DNA from: Sphingobacterium composti
GTDB taxonomy: Bacteria > Bacteroidota > Bacteroidia > Sphingobacteriales > Sphingobacteriaceae
DNA length: 64,000 nucleotides
Reading direction: 5' to 3'
Assembly (NCBI RefSeq): GCF_009829075.1
Contig: NZ_WUQZ01000019.1
Location: forward strand, 295-64,294
Within the stretch, counting starts at the first letter, position 1; each line of letters opens with the position of its first letter. This document shows, piece after piece, positions 1-9,756 of the stretch. The notes under the pieces are model-generated. The model saw only the letters and a program-made list of their open reading frames with translations. It was not told where the DNA came from and did no database searches. The position numbers and the translations under genes are program-made.

Positions 1-288
1 TTCCACAAGTCTGTGAGATCTCCCCAGGTAAGAACGATAACTTTCCTCTCATGTGTCTGCTACATTTACCTTGATGCTTCTGTACAGTATAGGACTTTAG
101 TTTGTGTTGCAACCTCATCCAGCATCGTAGGCCTTATATGTAGTTTCTGTCCGTCAGACCGAGAGTTTGCCTGTGGCTTCCTTCAGATTCCACCTCACGG
201 TGGACACCCTTGCCTTCGGCTAACACTTCCAACTGTAATGGCGTGTTCGGGACTTGCACCCTAGAGTTATCGCCCATGCCGGGCGCAC
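1..288 (-). mobile_element. Group II intron, 5' part (runs off the window)
   Basis: Read on the minus strand, the segment starts at 288 with GTGCGCC, the 5' boundary expected of bacterial group II introns (GUGYG), and continues through the conserved early domain I text containing GCAAGTCCCGAA, GCCGAAGGCAAGGGTGTCC and GGAATCTGAAGGAAGCC. These blocks are typical of introns that carry a reverse transcriptase/maturase. No maturase is visible because the element leaves the window at base 1. Small reading frames on the plus strand here have no meaning. The insertion lies about 4 nt past the terminator of the next gene. The intron class was not determined. Confidence 0.8.
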
Positions 289-291
289 AAC

Positions 292-319
292 AAAAAACCT
301 GTAAGAGAGATCTTACAGG
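292..319 (-). terminator. Intrinsic terminator of the 329-1234 gene
   Basis: On the minus strand a long stem built on AACCTGTAAGA / TCTTACAGGTT with a 4-nt loop is followed by a T-run. It ends the gene at 329-1234, and the intron boundary follows it directly. Confidence 0.85.
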
Positions 320-328
320 TTTTTCAAT

Positions 329-1234
329 TTAAACATTAAATTTTCTCTGAAGGAGATTATAAAATTTCTCTACCGTTTGAGACTTTTCCGCCCAACCGTT
401 TTTCACTGCATAATTAGACTGCAAAAATGCATCTGCTTCAGCAAAAGAGTCAAATCTATTTAACAATTCTATTGCTTCACTATAAGCAAGACTATAACCA
501 TTAAATAAATCTTTAATATATAACAACTTATCATTCAAACTTACTGCAGTTTTTAAGTCTAATGCTTTTTCCTTAGCAGGTGAAGTTTGAAATTGTTGCG
601 TTACATTGACTCCAGCTTGCTTTTGCTGTTTGATAAGTTCGTTAATAGACAAAGGACGTGTCGGAGCATCTTCTACCGCTTGTACTATAGTAGGGGATGT
701 CGGTGTATTTACATTATTCAATACGGGTATCTCCACTTCTTTCGCGGGTACAGTAACAGGAATTATGACTTCTTCTTCCTCTTCTTCTAATACAGGTGCA
801 GATTCTACAACTTGATCAACTTCATCAACAGATTCGATAGGATCTTCCTCTTTAGGAACAATAGGTGCAACCTCATCTATATTAAAGGCAAATTCTTCTT
901 GCTTTATCTCGTCTTTTACTTCTTCTACTATTGGAAGTTCTTCCTGAATCTCTTTAAATACTTCCTGCGTATCATCAACAGATTTTCTAACTTCAGTAGG
1001 TGGAGTGAAAATTGTTCTATTTGAAGTATCTTTCGGAGTATCAGCAGATTTTGAAACATGTGCGTGTGCTTTCAATGCTTCAAAATGCTTTGCTAACGAT
1101 GCCAAATTTGCTTCTAATAAAGTAACATCGACAACATCGATTTCAACTGATCTTTTAATTTCGTTATATTGAGATTGAATATCTAAGAATAGATAATCGA
1201 TTTTTGACAACAACTGACCTTTTGTTTTTCCCAT
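329..1234 (-). CDS. Hypothetical acidic protein with conserved C-terminal helical domain
   Basis: 301 aa, no signal peptide and no membrane segment. Residues 1-60 look helical (lysine-rich start, then a regular heptad-like pattern). Residues about 65-195 are a low-complexity acidic linker rich in Glu, Val and Pro. The C-terminal 80 residues (from about [12 protein letters not shown]) look like a compact helical domain and are probably the conserved part. I recognise no enzyme motif and assign no function. It is divergent from tdk with about 200 bp between them, so each gene probably has its own promoter. The gene ends in a clear terminator. Confidence 0.8.
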   Translation of the reverse strand: MGKTKGQLLSKIDYLFLDIQSQYNEIKRSVEIDVVDVTLLEANLASLAKHFEALKAHAHVSKSADTPKDTSNRTIFTPPTEVRKSVDDTQEVFKEIQEELPIVEEVKDEIKQEEFAFNIDEVAPIVPKEEDPIESVDEVDQVVESAPVLEEEEEEVIIPVTVPAKEVEIPVLNNVNTPTSPTIVQAVEDAPTRPLSINELIKQQKQAGVNVTQQFQTSPAKEKALDLKTAVSLNDKLLYIKDLFNGYSLAYSEAIELLNRFDSFAEADAFLQSNYAVKNGWAEKSQTVEKFYNLLQRKFNV

Positions 1235-1431
1235 GGATACGTGTGTTATTTAAACCTTAAGTTTTATTTTGAACAAGTGGAAAACAAAATTGTCTGATAA
1301 TGACATGCTTTTGGTTTCAACTTCCATTTTATACTTCAAAAATAAGATATAATTTCGATATTCGTAGCGTCAAACGTAGGTAGTTTTGTATTTAATCAAG
1401 AATAAATACTTCTTCCTTTATATCAAAAAAT

Positions 1432-2016
1432 ATGCTTTTTTCAGAACATTATTTCAGTCAGAGAGATAGACAAGTGGGTAGTATTGAGGTGATTTGCGGT
1501 TCCATGTTTTCTGGTAAGACAGAAGAACTTATTCGCCGTATGAAAAGAGCACAATTTGCTAAGTTGCCCGTTGAAATATTCAAACCTGCCATCGATATTC
1601 GTTATGCAGAGAAAGAAGTGGTGTCACATGACAGCAACAGTATCCCATCAACTCCCGTAGAACATTCCTCAGCTATCTTATTATTAGGAGGAGATGCCAA
1701 AGTAATTGGAATTGATGAAGCACAATTTTTTGATGATGAACTCCCAAACGTTTGTATACAACTGGCGAATCGTGGAGTACGAGTAATTGTTGCAGGATTA
1801 GATATGGATTATCAAGGAAGACCTTTTGGTACTATGCCCAACATCATGGCAATAGCTGAAGATGTTTATAAAGTGCATGCAGTATGCGTCAAATGCGGCG
1901 CTCCCGCAAACTATTCATTCAGAATTACAGAAGATGAAAGTGTTGTGCTACTCGGGGAAAAAGAAAGCTACGAGCCACGTTGTAGACATTGTTACTATAT
2001 TAATAACGATATATAA
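1432..2016 (+). CDS. tdk: Thymidine kinase (TK1 type)
   Basis: 194 aa, usual length. Phosphorylates thymidine with ATP in the cytosol (pyrimidine salvage). The P-loop GSMFSGKT is at residues 23-30, the Walker B/catalytic DEAQFF near residue 97, the lasso/substrate region carries [11 protein letters not shown], and two Cys pairs (CVKC near 153, CRHC near 184) form the structural zinc site of TK1-type enzymes. All key residues are intact. The ATG start gives the usual short N-terminal extension before the strand preceding the P-loop. The stop codon overlaps the start of a bidirectional terminator shared with the convergent glutathione peroxidase gene. Confidence 0.96.
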   Translation: MLFSEHYFSQRDRQVGSIEVICGSMFSGKTEELIRRMKRAQFAKLPVEIFKPAIDIRYAEKEVVSHDSNSIPSTPVEHSSAILLLGGDAKVIGIDEAQFFDDELPNVCIQLANRGVRVIVAGLDMDYQGRPFGTMPNIMAIAEDVYKVHAVCVKCGAPANYSFRITEDESVVLLGEKESYEPRCRHCYYINNDI

Positions 2017-2050
2017 CAAGAAAGACTTCGAAATTCGAAGTCTTTCTTGT
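2016..2050. terminator. Bidirectional terminator between tdk and gpx
   Basis: Perfect 17-bp stem (ACAAGAAAGACTTCGAA and its complement) separated by one base, between two convergent genes. Confidence 0.9.
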
Positions 2051-2557
2051 TTATAATTGCCCCACAATCATCGGATCCAAAGGTGTAACTTTGGAACGGT
2101 AACGGTGAATTAATTTCCCTTTTTCATTAATTAAAAATTTCTCAAAATTCCAATTGATATCTCCTGTGAAATCAGGGTTAGGCTGAGCTGTCAAATATTT
2201 GAACAAAGGATGAATATTTTCACCTTTGACATCTATTTTCTCAGCTATCAGGAATGTAACTCCATAGTTTTCTTCACAAAAAGTAGCGATATCTTCATTA
2301 CTTCCAGGCTCTTGATTTCCGAAATTATTAGTCGGAAAACCTATAATAACTAGATTTTTGCCATACTTTTTATGCAATTCTTCTAAGTCTTTATATTGCT
2401 TTGTAAATCCACATTTGGATGCAGTATTAACTAATAATAATTTCTTGCCTTTATACTGAGACAATTTCACTTCCTTACCATCGATTGATTTGAATGAGAA
2501 ATCATGAACCGAAGATGGCGGAAAAATGAAGTTTAAGATCATTAAGAATGTTATCAT
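2051..2557 (-). CDS. Glutathione/thioredoxin peroxidase family protein
   Basis: 168 aa, full length for the family. Reduces hydroperoxides with thiols. The peroxidatic Cys is in SKCGFT (Cys49; cysteine, not selenocysteine). The FPTNNFGNQEPG block follows (Gln82) and the catalytic Trp is in WNFEKF near residue 136. The first ~16 residues are hydrophobic, so secretion or membrane association is possible, although they could also be an over-extended start. In Bacteroidota such Cys-GPx proteins usually act with thioredoxin (family knowledge). It lies 11 nt downstream of the kinase gene at 2569-3435, so the two probably form an operon. Confidence 0.93.
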   Translation of the reverse strand: MITFLMILNFIFPPSSVHDFSFKSIDGKEVKLSQYKGKKLLLVNTASKCGFTKQYKDLEELHKKYGKNLVIIGFPTNNFGNQEPGSNEDIATFCEENYGVTFLIAEKIDVKGENIHPLFKYLTAQPNPDFTGDINWNFEKFLINEKGKLIHRYRSKVTPLDPMIVGQL

Positions 2558-2568
2558 TTGATTGTGAT

Positions 2569-3435
2569 TTAAAAGGAAAAATTATTTGATGTTTCGCGCT
2601 CGATTACATAATCGAACAAATCGTAAATAGGACTTGCAAGAATTTTGCCAACTTTAACGCCATGCATTTGACATACTTGACGGATATTCATATCAAAAGT
2701 ATAAGCTACTCTACCCACAAAATTTACTGTATATTCCCAATAATTGGGGTATGTCATAATATTAGTTCTTACGAACTCATCAAACCCCTCAGATAATAAC
2801 TTATCTATATAAGGATGTGTACGATGCTCGGACATAAAAGGAATGAAAGATGCTAAATATGAATTTGGTCTTTCCTTTTGGTATACATTCCTTATCACAT
2901 TATCTTTCGTGAGCCGGTATTTCTCCGAAAAGGCCTTCGCAATATCGCGAGGCATTGTACCATATAAAAAATTAGTAATCAATTTTTTTCCAAACCAAGC
3001 ACCTGATCCCTCGTCACCGAGAATATATCCAATACCATGATGACTTGGTAACAAAATCTCTCCATCGTAAAAACTAATATCAGAACCTGTTCCTAGTGTA
3101 GCAATTAACCCCTTAGTGTCTTTTAATGTAGCATAAGCAGCTCCCAACAAATCAGATTCTACAGAAATAAAAGCATTTGGAAAAAGTGTAGTCAGCGCAT
3201 TGGAAACAATCTCCCTTCTATCTGGAGTAATACTGCCTGCTCCGAAAAAATACACCTCTTTAATTTCTTCTGAATAAGGGATAATCTCAGGAACATCCTT
3301 CATCACCTTTTCAATCTCCTTTTCACTCACGAAAAAAGGATTCAATCCTTTCGTTTTAAAAAATAAAGGTTTGCTGTCAGGTAGATTTAACATCCAATCC
3401 GAACTTGACGAACCACTATCCGCAACTAGTATCAT
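2569..3435 (-). CDS. BadF/BadG/BcrA/BcrD-type ATPase, N-acetylglucosamine kinase-like
   Basis: 288 aa. ASKHA-fold kinase: phosphate-1 motif DSGSSSSDW at the N-terminus (residues 6-14), second phosphate motif ATLGTGSDISFYDG, and LGDEGSGAWFG in the middle, as in N-acetylglucosamine kinases and the BadF family. Predicted to phosphorylate an amino sugar such as GlcNAc, perhaps from cell-wall turnover; the substrate is inferred from family only. First gene of a likely two-gene unit with the peroxidase. Confidence 0.88.
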   Translation of the reverse strand: MILVADSGSSSSDWMLNLPDSKPLFFKTKGLNPFFVSEKEIEKVMKDVPEIIPYSEEIKEVYFFGAGSITPDRREIVSNALTTLFPNAFISVESDLLGAAYATLKDTKGLIATLGTGSDISFYDGEILLPSHHGIGYILGDEGSGAWFGKKLITNFLYGTMPRDIAKAFSEKYRLTKDNVIRNVYQKERPNSYLASFIPFMSEHRTHPYIDKLLSEGFDEFVRTNIMTYPNYWEYTVNFVGRVAYTFDMNIRQVCQMHGVKVGKILASPIYDLFDYVIERETSNNFSF

Positions 3436-3579
3436 TATTCGTGTTTAGTTTAACTTTACTCTCCCAAATATAACAAATCCAAGTAGAGTTTTAGCGATTC
3501 AAAATTGTATTATTATTAATATTTTGAACTCCACACCAATAATTCTACCTTTGGTTAAATTCTCAAAAGCACTTAACGC

Positions 3580-5322
3580 ATGGCTAAATCTATACATTTT
3601 GAATTATCTTTTTCTGAACCGCAGGCGCATTATGTAGATGTGCTGATGATTGTCCAAGGATTTGAAAACGAAGAATACATAGACATCAAAATGCCTGTAT
3701 GGGCACCTGGCTCATATCTTGTAAGAGAATATTCTAAAAATGTAGAACGACTAACTGCTAAGGACAACTTAGGGTCTTCTATTAAAACGCAAAAAATCAG
3801 CAAAAATACCTGGCGTGTATTCCATCCAAGTGAAAATCTAACAATTAGTTATTCGGTATATGGTTTTGAAATATCTGTACGTACTTCATTCATTGATGAT
3901 TCACGTGCTTATTTGAGTCCAGTAGGCACTTTTATGTATGTGGAGAAACATCTTGATTTAGAAGCTACTGTAAAAATTCATTTATACGAAACTTGGAATA
4001 AAGTTTCTACTGGATTACAAAAGGTATCTGTTGATAATATTTTCCACGCTCCTAATTTTGACATTCTATTTGATTCCCCTATTGAAATTGGCAATCAAGA
4101 TACTTGGTCATTCGATGTGGACGGAATATTACACGAATGTGCGATGGTAGGTGAAGCAGATTACAATAAAGATCAATTAACGGAAGATATTACTAAGATT
4201 GTAAGAGAAGAAAATAAAATCTGGGGAACGAATCCAAATGATTATTACCTAATCGTCACACACAATTATCAGAATGGTAGCGGAGGTCTCGAACATTTGA
4301 ATTCGACTATACTAGCGGCTTCACGCTTTAGCTATTCACAACCAACCTCGTATAAAAACTACTTAAGTCTAGTGGCGCACGAATACTTTCACTTGTGGCA
4401 CGTGAAACGTCTTCGTCCGAATGAATTAGGGCCATTTGATTATGAGAATGAAAATTATACTACTGGTCTGTGGATTATAGAAGGATTCACGTCCTATTAT
4501 GATAATTTAATTATTCGTCGCTGCGGTTTTTACGATGAGATTGAGTATTTACAAAAATTAGCAGTAGATTTTAATACCGTGTATAATCGTCCTGGATATT
4601 TGTTGCAAAGTGCTGCTGCATCAAGCTTTGATACTTGGATCAAACAGTATCGTCCTGACGAAAACTCTCATAATGTAGCAATTTCTTATTACAACAAAGG
4701 CGCAATGCACGCAGTAGCACTGGATCTTAAAATAATTGCAAGTACAGCAGGTAAAAAGCGTCTTGATGATATATTGAAAGCGGCTTATGAACATTTTTAT
4801 CTTATCCAAAATAGAGGTTTTGAAGAAGATGAGTTTCTAGCTTTAGCAGAAGAGGTAACTGGAGTAGCATTAGGTGATATATTTGCAGCTGCCTATACAG
4901 CAGAAGATATTGATTACAACAAATATTTCAATCTTGTAGGTTATGAATTAATTGACAATGCCGAAGATCAAGATCACCAAAGTTTAGGAATAAAAATTGG
5001 AAGCAATGAAGGGCACACAATTATTAAAAATGTTGATCGCGATTCTGCAGCTTGGAGAGCAGGACTAAATGTAGGTGACGAATTGATTGCTATTAATGGG
5101 CATCGCATTGAGATTAACGGAAGAGTATTTGACTATTTCTTATCAAAAAGCAAAGAAAATGATATTGTAAACATTCTCATATCTAGAGATGGTTTGATAC
5201 GCGAGATATCAGTTACATTAATACCATCAAATAAAAAATCGTTTAGTATTCAGCGATTAGCTACCGCTACTGCAGAACAGCGTCGCTTAGGTGATATTTG
5301 GTTATCCTTAAATTCGATATAA
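3580..5322 (+). CDS. M61 family metallopeptidase with PDZ domain (glycyl aminopeptidase-like)
   Basis: 580 aa. N-terminal beta-rich domain (1-170), then a gluzincin catalytic domain with zinc motif HEYFH at residues 267-271 followed by the downstream Glu in WIIEGFTSYY near 301, then a C-terminal PDZ domain (about 465-555; DSAAWRAGLNVGDELIAINGHRI). This is the domain order of family M61. No signal peptide is visible, so the protein is probably cytosolic. Single gene, ended by a strong shared terminator with the convergent neighbour. Confidence 0.93.
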   Translation: MAKSIHFELSFSEPQAHYVDVLMIVQGFENEEYIDIKMPVWAPGSYLVREYSKNVERLTAKDNLGSSIKTQKISKNTWRVFHPSENLTISYSVYGFEISVRTSFIDDSRAYLSPVGTFMYVEKHLDLEATVKIHLYETWNKVSTGLQKVSVDNIFHAPNFDILFDSPIEIGNQDTWSFDVDGILHECAMVGEADYNKDQLTEDITKIVREENKIWGTNPNDYYLIVTHNYQNGSGGLEHLNSTILAASRFSYSQPTSYKNYLSLVAHEYFHLWHVKRLRPNELGPFDYENENYTTGLWIIEGFTSYYDNLIIRRCGFYDEIEYLQKLAVDFNTVYNRPGYLLQSAAASSFDTWIKQYRPDENSHNVAISYYNKGAMHAVALDLKIIASTAGKKRLDDILKAAYEHFYLIQNRGFEEDEFLALAEEVTGVALGDIFAAAYTAEDIDYNKYFNLVGYELIDNAEDQDHQSLGIKIGSNEGHTIIKNVDRDSAAWRAGLNVGDELIAINGHRIEINGRVFDYFLSKSKENDIVNILISRDGLIREISVTLIPSNKKSFSIQRLATATAEQRRLGDIWLSLNSI

Positions 5323-5363
5323 AATAATAGTGGCTTTTCTAATCAGAAAAGCCACTATTATTT
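5322..5363. terminator. Bidirectional terminator after the M61 peptidase
   Basis: A 19-bp perfect stem (AAATAATAGTGGCTTTTCT and its complement) with loop AATC, flanked by A and T runs, between convergent genes. Confidence 0.9.
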
Positions 5364-5369
5364 TTCTAC

Positions 5370-5876
5370 TTAAAACTTATATCGAATAGAAAAACCTATT
5401 GGATCAAACAAACGAATGGTTGATTCTTGTACGAAATCAAAATAAGGTTTAACATCCAAAGATATAGCGATAGGTGCAGTAGGTAAACTATATTCCACTC
5501 CTACTATACCATCAATACTTAAAGAAAGCTCTGAATTTTTTGGGATATGTACGCCCTCATTATTTGTGTAACCTTTATACGTATAATTCCCAAGACTTCC
5601 TCCGAAACCATAATACCAACTAAAGTTGTTCAACGGTAATTCTTTATGATACTCGTATAATCCAACTAATCTAAATGTGCTTGAGGAAGAATTACTACGT
5701 ACACTCAAAATACCTTCAAGTGCTCTATCTTCTGCTAATGTATAGCGGTAATTTAATCCTGAAGCTGAACCGAAACGCAACCCTACTGCATGTTCGCTGG
5801 TTAATTGAGCAGAAGCATCTTTTCCAAGAAAAATTGCTGCCGCAATCAAAAAAATATTACGTATTGCTTTTTGCAT
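5370..5876 (-). CDS. Small outer-membrane beta-barrel-like secreted protein
   Basis: 168 aa from the chosen ATG. The longer frame up to 5903 adds nine residues in front of a good signal peptide (MQKAIRNIFLIAAAIFLGKDASAQ), so the internal ATG at 5876 is preferred. After cleavage the chain alternates hydrophobic and polar residues (VGLRFGSASGLNYRYTL, YYGFGGSLGNY) and ends in RYKF, an aromatic C-terminus typical of outer-membrane barrels. Function unknown. Confidence 0.82.
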   Translation of the reverse strand: MQKAIRNIFLIAAAIFLGKDASAQLTSEHAVGLRFGSASGLNYRYTLAEDRALEGILSVRSNSSSSTFRLVGLYEYHKELPLNNFSWYYGFGGSLGNYTYKGYTNNEGVHIPKNSELSLSIDGIVGVEYSLPTAPIAISLDVKPYFDFVQESTIRLFDPIGFSIRYKF

Positions 5877-6061
5877 AGATAATTGAAATTTGATAAGTTC
5901 CAAAAATAAGATAATTTAAATGTTATCACTAATAAAATTCGTTAACGTGTGTTAATTACTAATTTTTACTAAATTTTACTTTCATTCTTGATATTTTATC
6001 TTTAAATTTATTATGCCAACATAGTTTTATAATAACCACTTATAAATAAAAATCGTACACC

Positions 6062-7822
6062 ATGAGTAAACCAACACGATTATTTGATTATTTAAAGAGT
6101 AATATTGATACAGCAGGCCGTAACCTTAAACTTGCAAAAAGAGAAAACGGTGGCTGGAAAACCTATGACAAAAACGAGGTGATCCAAATAGTAGACAGTA
6201 TTAGTAAGGGTCTTGTTGCAAAAGGTATCAAAAAGGGTGATAAAGTTGCCTTAATGTCTGGAAATAGACCTGAATGGAACTTCGTAGATTTCGCTTGTAA
6301 TCAACTAGGGGTAGCAATAGTGCCTCTTTATCCTACGCTCTCACCCCAAGATTTATCCTATATAGTCAAGGATGCAGAAGCAAAAATGCTCTTTGTAAGT
6401 AATCAAGAACTGGTGTTTAAAGTAGAAAAAGCAGTAGCAGAAAACAATCTAGAATTAGAAATCTACACATTGGATGAAGTTCCAAATCAGCGGCATTACA
6501 GCGAATTAATTGAATATGGAAAGCAGCAAGACACAGATTTAAAGCCTTATAATGACGCTGTACAACCTGATGATTTACTGACACTGATTTATACATCTGG
6601 CACTACTGGCAAACCCAAAGGCGTCTATCTAACGCATGAAAATATAATGAGTAACGTAGGTGCTTGCGTACCCCTATTGACGGATGAAATTAAAAAGGCT
6701 TTAAGTTTTCTACCATTATGTCACATATTCGAACGAATGGTGGTATACATGTATATCTCCAAAGGGGTAAATATTTATTACGCAGAGAATCTGGATAATA
6801 TAGTCGTAGATATCAATGATGTAAAACCAGATGTGTTCACTACTGTACCGCGCGTATTAGAAAAAGTATATGATAAAGTAATAGAAAAAGGTAAAGCCCT
6901 AACAGGAATTAAAAAATCTTTATTTTTCTGGGCAGTGGAGTTAGGTCATCAATATCAAGAGCCAAAAGTCAACGGAGCATGGTATAACTTTAAGTTAGCT
7001 ATCGCACGAAAACTCATATTTTCGAAATGGCAACAAGCACTCGGTGGTAATATCAAGTTTATTATTTCAGGGGGAGCGGCATTACAACAACGCTTGGCAC
7101 GTGTTTTTTGGGCAGCCGACATTAAAGTTTTAGAAGGTTATGGCTTGACGGAAACCTCTCCAGTAATCGCTGTAAACTCATGGGATCCAGACGATGTGAA
7201 ATTTGGTAGTGTTGGTCGAGTTTTAAAAAATTTAGACGTCAAAATAGCAGAGGATGGAGAAATTTTGGTAAAAGGACCTTCTATTACGGTAGGTTATTAT
7301 AAAAACGAGGAAGCTACAAAAGAAACAATAGATTCTGACGGCTATTTGCACACGGGTGATATTGGAGAATTAACAGCAGATGGCTTCCTAAAAATTACTG
7401 ACCGTAAAAAAGAAATTTTCAAAACTGCTGGAGGCAAATACATTGCACCACAAGTGATGGAAAACAAATTGATGGAATCTGTGTTGATAGGACAGGTAAT
7501 GATTGTAGGAGAGAATAAAAAATTTCCGTCAGCGTTAATCGTTCCAGCGTTCGAAGAGCTGGAAAAATATTGCAAGATAAAGGGAATATCTTTTGATTCA
7601 CGTGAATCGTTATTAAAAAACCCTCAAATTCTCGAGAAATATCAACAGGAGATTGATAAAGCCAATGAAAACTTTGGTCACTGGGAAATGGTTAAAAAAT
7701 TTGTATTATTGCCTAAGGAATGGACAATTGACAATGGCGAATTGACTCCAAAACTATCATTGAAAAGAAAGATTATTCTTCAAAAGCATGAAGATGAAAT
7801 CAACAAACTATATGCAGAATAA
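6062..7822 (+). CDS. Long-chain fatty acid-CoA ligase (AMP-forming)
   Basis: 586 aa. Activates fatty acids to acyl-CoA through an acyl-AMP intermediate. ANL superfamily motifs in order: P-loop YTSGTTGKPKG (about 176-186), EGYGLTETSP (about 358), DGYLHTGDIG (about 426) and DRKKEIFKTAGGKYI, the C-terminal hinge with its catalytic Lys region. No membrane anchor. The reading frame overlaps the next gene, so it is probably cotranscribed with the YihY-like and EamA-like membrane proteins. Confidence 0.94.
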   Translation: MSKPTRLFDYLKSNIDTAGRNLKLAKRENGGWKTYDKNEVIQIVDSISKGLVAKGIKKGDKVALMSGNRPEWNFVDFACNQLGVAIVPLYPTLSPQDLSYIVKDAEAKMLFVSNQELVFKVEKAVAENNLELEIYTLDEVPNQRHYSELIEYGKQQDTDLKPYNDAVQPDDLLTLIYTSGTTGKPKGVYLTHENIMSNVGACVPLLTDEIKKALSFLPLCHIFERMVVYMYISKGVNIYYAENLDNIVVDINDVKPDVFTTVPRVLEKVYDKVIEKGKALTGIKKSLFFWAVELGHQYQEPKVNGAWYNFKLAIARKLIFSKWQQALGGNIKFIISGGAALQQRLARVFWAADIKVLEGYGLTETSPVIAVNSWDPDDVKFGSVGRVLKNLDVKIAEDGEILVKGPSITVGYYKNEEATKETIDSDGYLHTGDIGELTADGFLKITDRKKEIFKTAGGKYIAPQVMENKLMESVLIGQVMIVGENKKFPSALIVPAFEELEKYCKIKGISFDSRESLLKNPQILEKYQQEIDKANENFGHWEMVKKFVLLPKEWTIDNGELTPKLSLKRKIILQKHEDEINKLYAE

Positions 7823-8843
7823 AGAAGAACACAATACTATAAATGAAAAAGAGCCTTTTATCCAAAAGATAAAAGGCTTTGGCAAATTATTAATAAACAG
7901 CGGAAATGGATTCGCCGAAGACAATTGCATGAAGCTTAGCGCCTCGCTGGCCTACTATACTGTTTTCTCTATCGGACCGCTTATTATTATTTTGATTTGG
8001 GCATTGGGTTTTTTTTACGGCAGTCAACTAGAAGGTCCAGACGGTGCGCAGCATAAAGTTATTACAGAATTGAATGATATCTTTGGCCCCGAAATAACGA
8101 AACTTTTAGATAATGCCATCAAGCAGATTTCGTTAGAGAATAAGTCTAGTTTTGGATTATTTATTGGTATTATCACTTTAGTGATAACCTCGACAACAAT
8201 CTTTGTGGATATTCAAAATTCTATTAATTTAATTTGGAAAGTAAAAGCTAAACCAAAAAAAGGCTGGTTAAAATTGATTATCAATAGATTGATATCCTTC
8301 TCTATGATTTTGGGATTGAGTTTTTTATTAATGGCTTCCTTATTAATAAGCAGTGTAATTGGTATAATCACCAAAAACCTCGAAGTATTGCTGGATCGAT
8401 TCAATATAGAACATTTTAATATAGAATTTTGGAGTTGGGTGAATAGTGGTGTTACCTTTGTGGTTATCGCCTCGCTTTTTGGGTTTATTTTTGCTTTTCT
8501 GCCAGATGCAAAAGTTCGCTTTAAAGACATATTGGGCGGTTCGATATTTACAACTATCCTCTTTATGATTGGTAAATACGGTATATCCTTATACCTTTCT
8601 TACAATGCTACTGCGACTGCTTATGGTGCAGCTGGTTCCATTATCATCCTATTGGGATTTGTTTATTACTCCGCTGCCATTCTCTATTTTGGCGCAGAAT
8701 TCACTAAAGAATACGCCATAAAATACGGAAGAGGTATTACACCTGCTTCCTACGCTGTACTTGTCAAACAAACAGAATTGGAAATTGATCCTGATACAGG
8801 GAAACGCGAACTTGTTAAAAAACACAACGAACCTGTTCAATAG
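7812..8843 (+). CDS. YihY/BrkB-family inner membrane protein
   Basis: 343 aa from the ATG at 7812 (11-nt overlap with the upstream stop); a second ATG at 7788 would overlap by 35 nt. Contains the family signature LSASLAYYTVFSIGPL near the N-terminus, about six hydrophobic segments, a KAKPKKGWLKLIINR loop, and the C-terminal GAAGSIIILLGFVYYSAAILYFGAEFTKEYA that is highly conserved in the family. Historically misnamed RNase BN; a transport role is suspected but unproven. The charged tail is cytoplasmic. The stop overlaps the GTG of the next gene. Confidence 0.93.
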   Translation: MQNKEEHNTINEKEPFIQKIKGFGKLLINSGNGFAEDNCMKLSASLAYYTVFSIGPLIIILIWALGFFYGSQLEGPDGAQHKVITELNDIFGPEITKLLDNAIKQISLENKSSFGLFIGIITLVITSTTIFVDIQNSINLIWKVKAKPKKGWLKLIINRLISFSMILGLSFLLMASLLISSVIGIITKNLEVLLDRFNIEHFNIEFWSWVNSGVTFVVIASLFGFIFAFLPDAKVRFKDILGGSIFTTILFMIGKYGISLYLSYNATATAYGAAGSIIILLGFVYYSAAILYFGAEFTKEYAIKYGRGITPASYAVLVKQTELEIDPDTGKRELVKKHNEPVQ

Positions 8844-9697
8844 TGAAAGATCAGAGTGTAAAATATATGTTGTTGGCGGGATTTTTCTTCGCCATCATGA
8901 ATGTCTGTGTCAAATTCGTATCTCATCTTCCCACCTTAGAAGTGGTTTTATTTCGAAGCATCTTTAGCTTTGTCGTGACCTATTATTATTTAAGGAAGAA
9001 TAATATTCCACCATTGGGTAATAATATTCCGGTACTCACAATGCGCGGTATAGCTGGATGCTTGGGCTTAATCGGTTCGTTCTATACACTACAACATATA
9101 CCATTAGCATCAGCAGTAACTATTAATTACCTATCTCCCTTTTTCACAGCGATTTTGGGGATATTTATTGTAAAGCAAAAAGTTCGCCCTATTCAATTCT
9201 TGTACTTCGCACTCTCAATTGCTGGAGTGTTTATGTTGAAAGGATTTGATTTTCGAATTTCAACGTTGGACGTAACAATAGGTCTAGGAGCTGCACTATT
9301 TGCAGGACTAGCCTATAATATGATTTCAAAAAGTAAAGGCAGCGAACATCCTTTAGTGGTAATCTTCTATTTTCCGCTATTAACAATTCCTGTTGTAGGA
9401 ATCCTAAGTATTTTTGATTGGAAAAATCCAGTTGGAATCGATTGGCTCTACCTTTTACTGATTGGTATTTGTACACAAATAGCACAATACTACATGACAT
9501 TATCCTATCAAACAGCTAACCTTGCAAAAGTAGCGAGCTTGAATTATTTAGGTGTTATATATGCTTTGGGATTTGGTTACATCTTTTTCCATGAAACCTT
9601 TAATACTATGAGTCTAATAGCTATACTCGTGATTTTGTTAGGAGTATTTCTTAACTTATTTGACCAAAAATTATTTAAGCGACTACACAATGATTAA
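8843..9697 (+). CDS. EamA/DMT-family transporter
   Basis: 284 aa with ten predicted membrane segments, i.e. two EamA repeats (about 6-135 and 145-275). Starts with GTG, overlapping the upstream TAG by one base (TAGTG), which implies translational coupling. The second repeat has LLIGICTQIAQYYMTLSYQTANLAKVASLNYLGVIYALGFGYIFFHE, as expected of drug/metabolite exporters. Substrate unknown. Followed by a strong terminator. Confidence 0.92.
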   Translation: MKDQSVKYMLLAGFFFAIMNVCVKFVSHLPTLEVVLFRSIFSFVVTYYYLRKNNIPPLGNNIPVLTMRGIAGCLGLIGSFYTLQHIPLASAVTINYLSPFFTAILGIFIVKQKVRPIQFLYFALSIAGVFMLKGFDFRISTLDVTIGLGAALFAGLAYNMISKSKGSEHPLVVIFYFPLLTIPVVGILSIFDWKNPVGIDWLYLLLIGICTQIAQYYMTLSYQTANLAKVASLNYLGVIYALGFGYIFFHETFNTMSLIAILVILLGVFLNLFDQKLFKRLHND

Positions 9698-9738
9698 ACG
9701 AAGAAGAGTCAATTTGATTGATTGACTCTTCTTCGTTT
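9696..9738. terminator. Bidirectional terminator
   Basis: Long stem AAACGAAGAAGAGTCAA with its complement, 7-8 nt loop, between the convergent EamA gene and the plug-domain protein. Confidence 0.9.
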
Positions 9739-9756
9739 TAGTTATAAACTTTATAC

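Noticed and set aside
13-264. Plus-strand reading frame of 83 codons
   Set aside because: It is antisense to the conserved group II intron RNA and has no protein-like composition.
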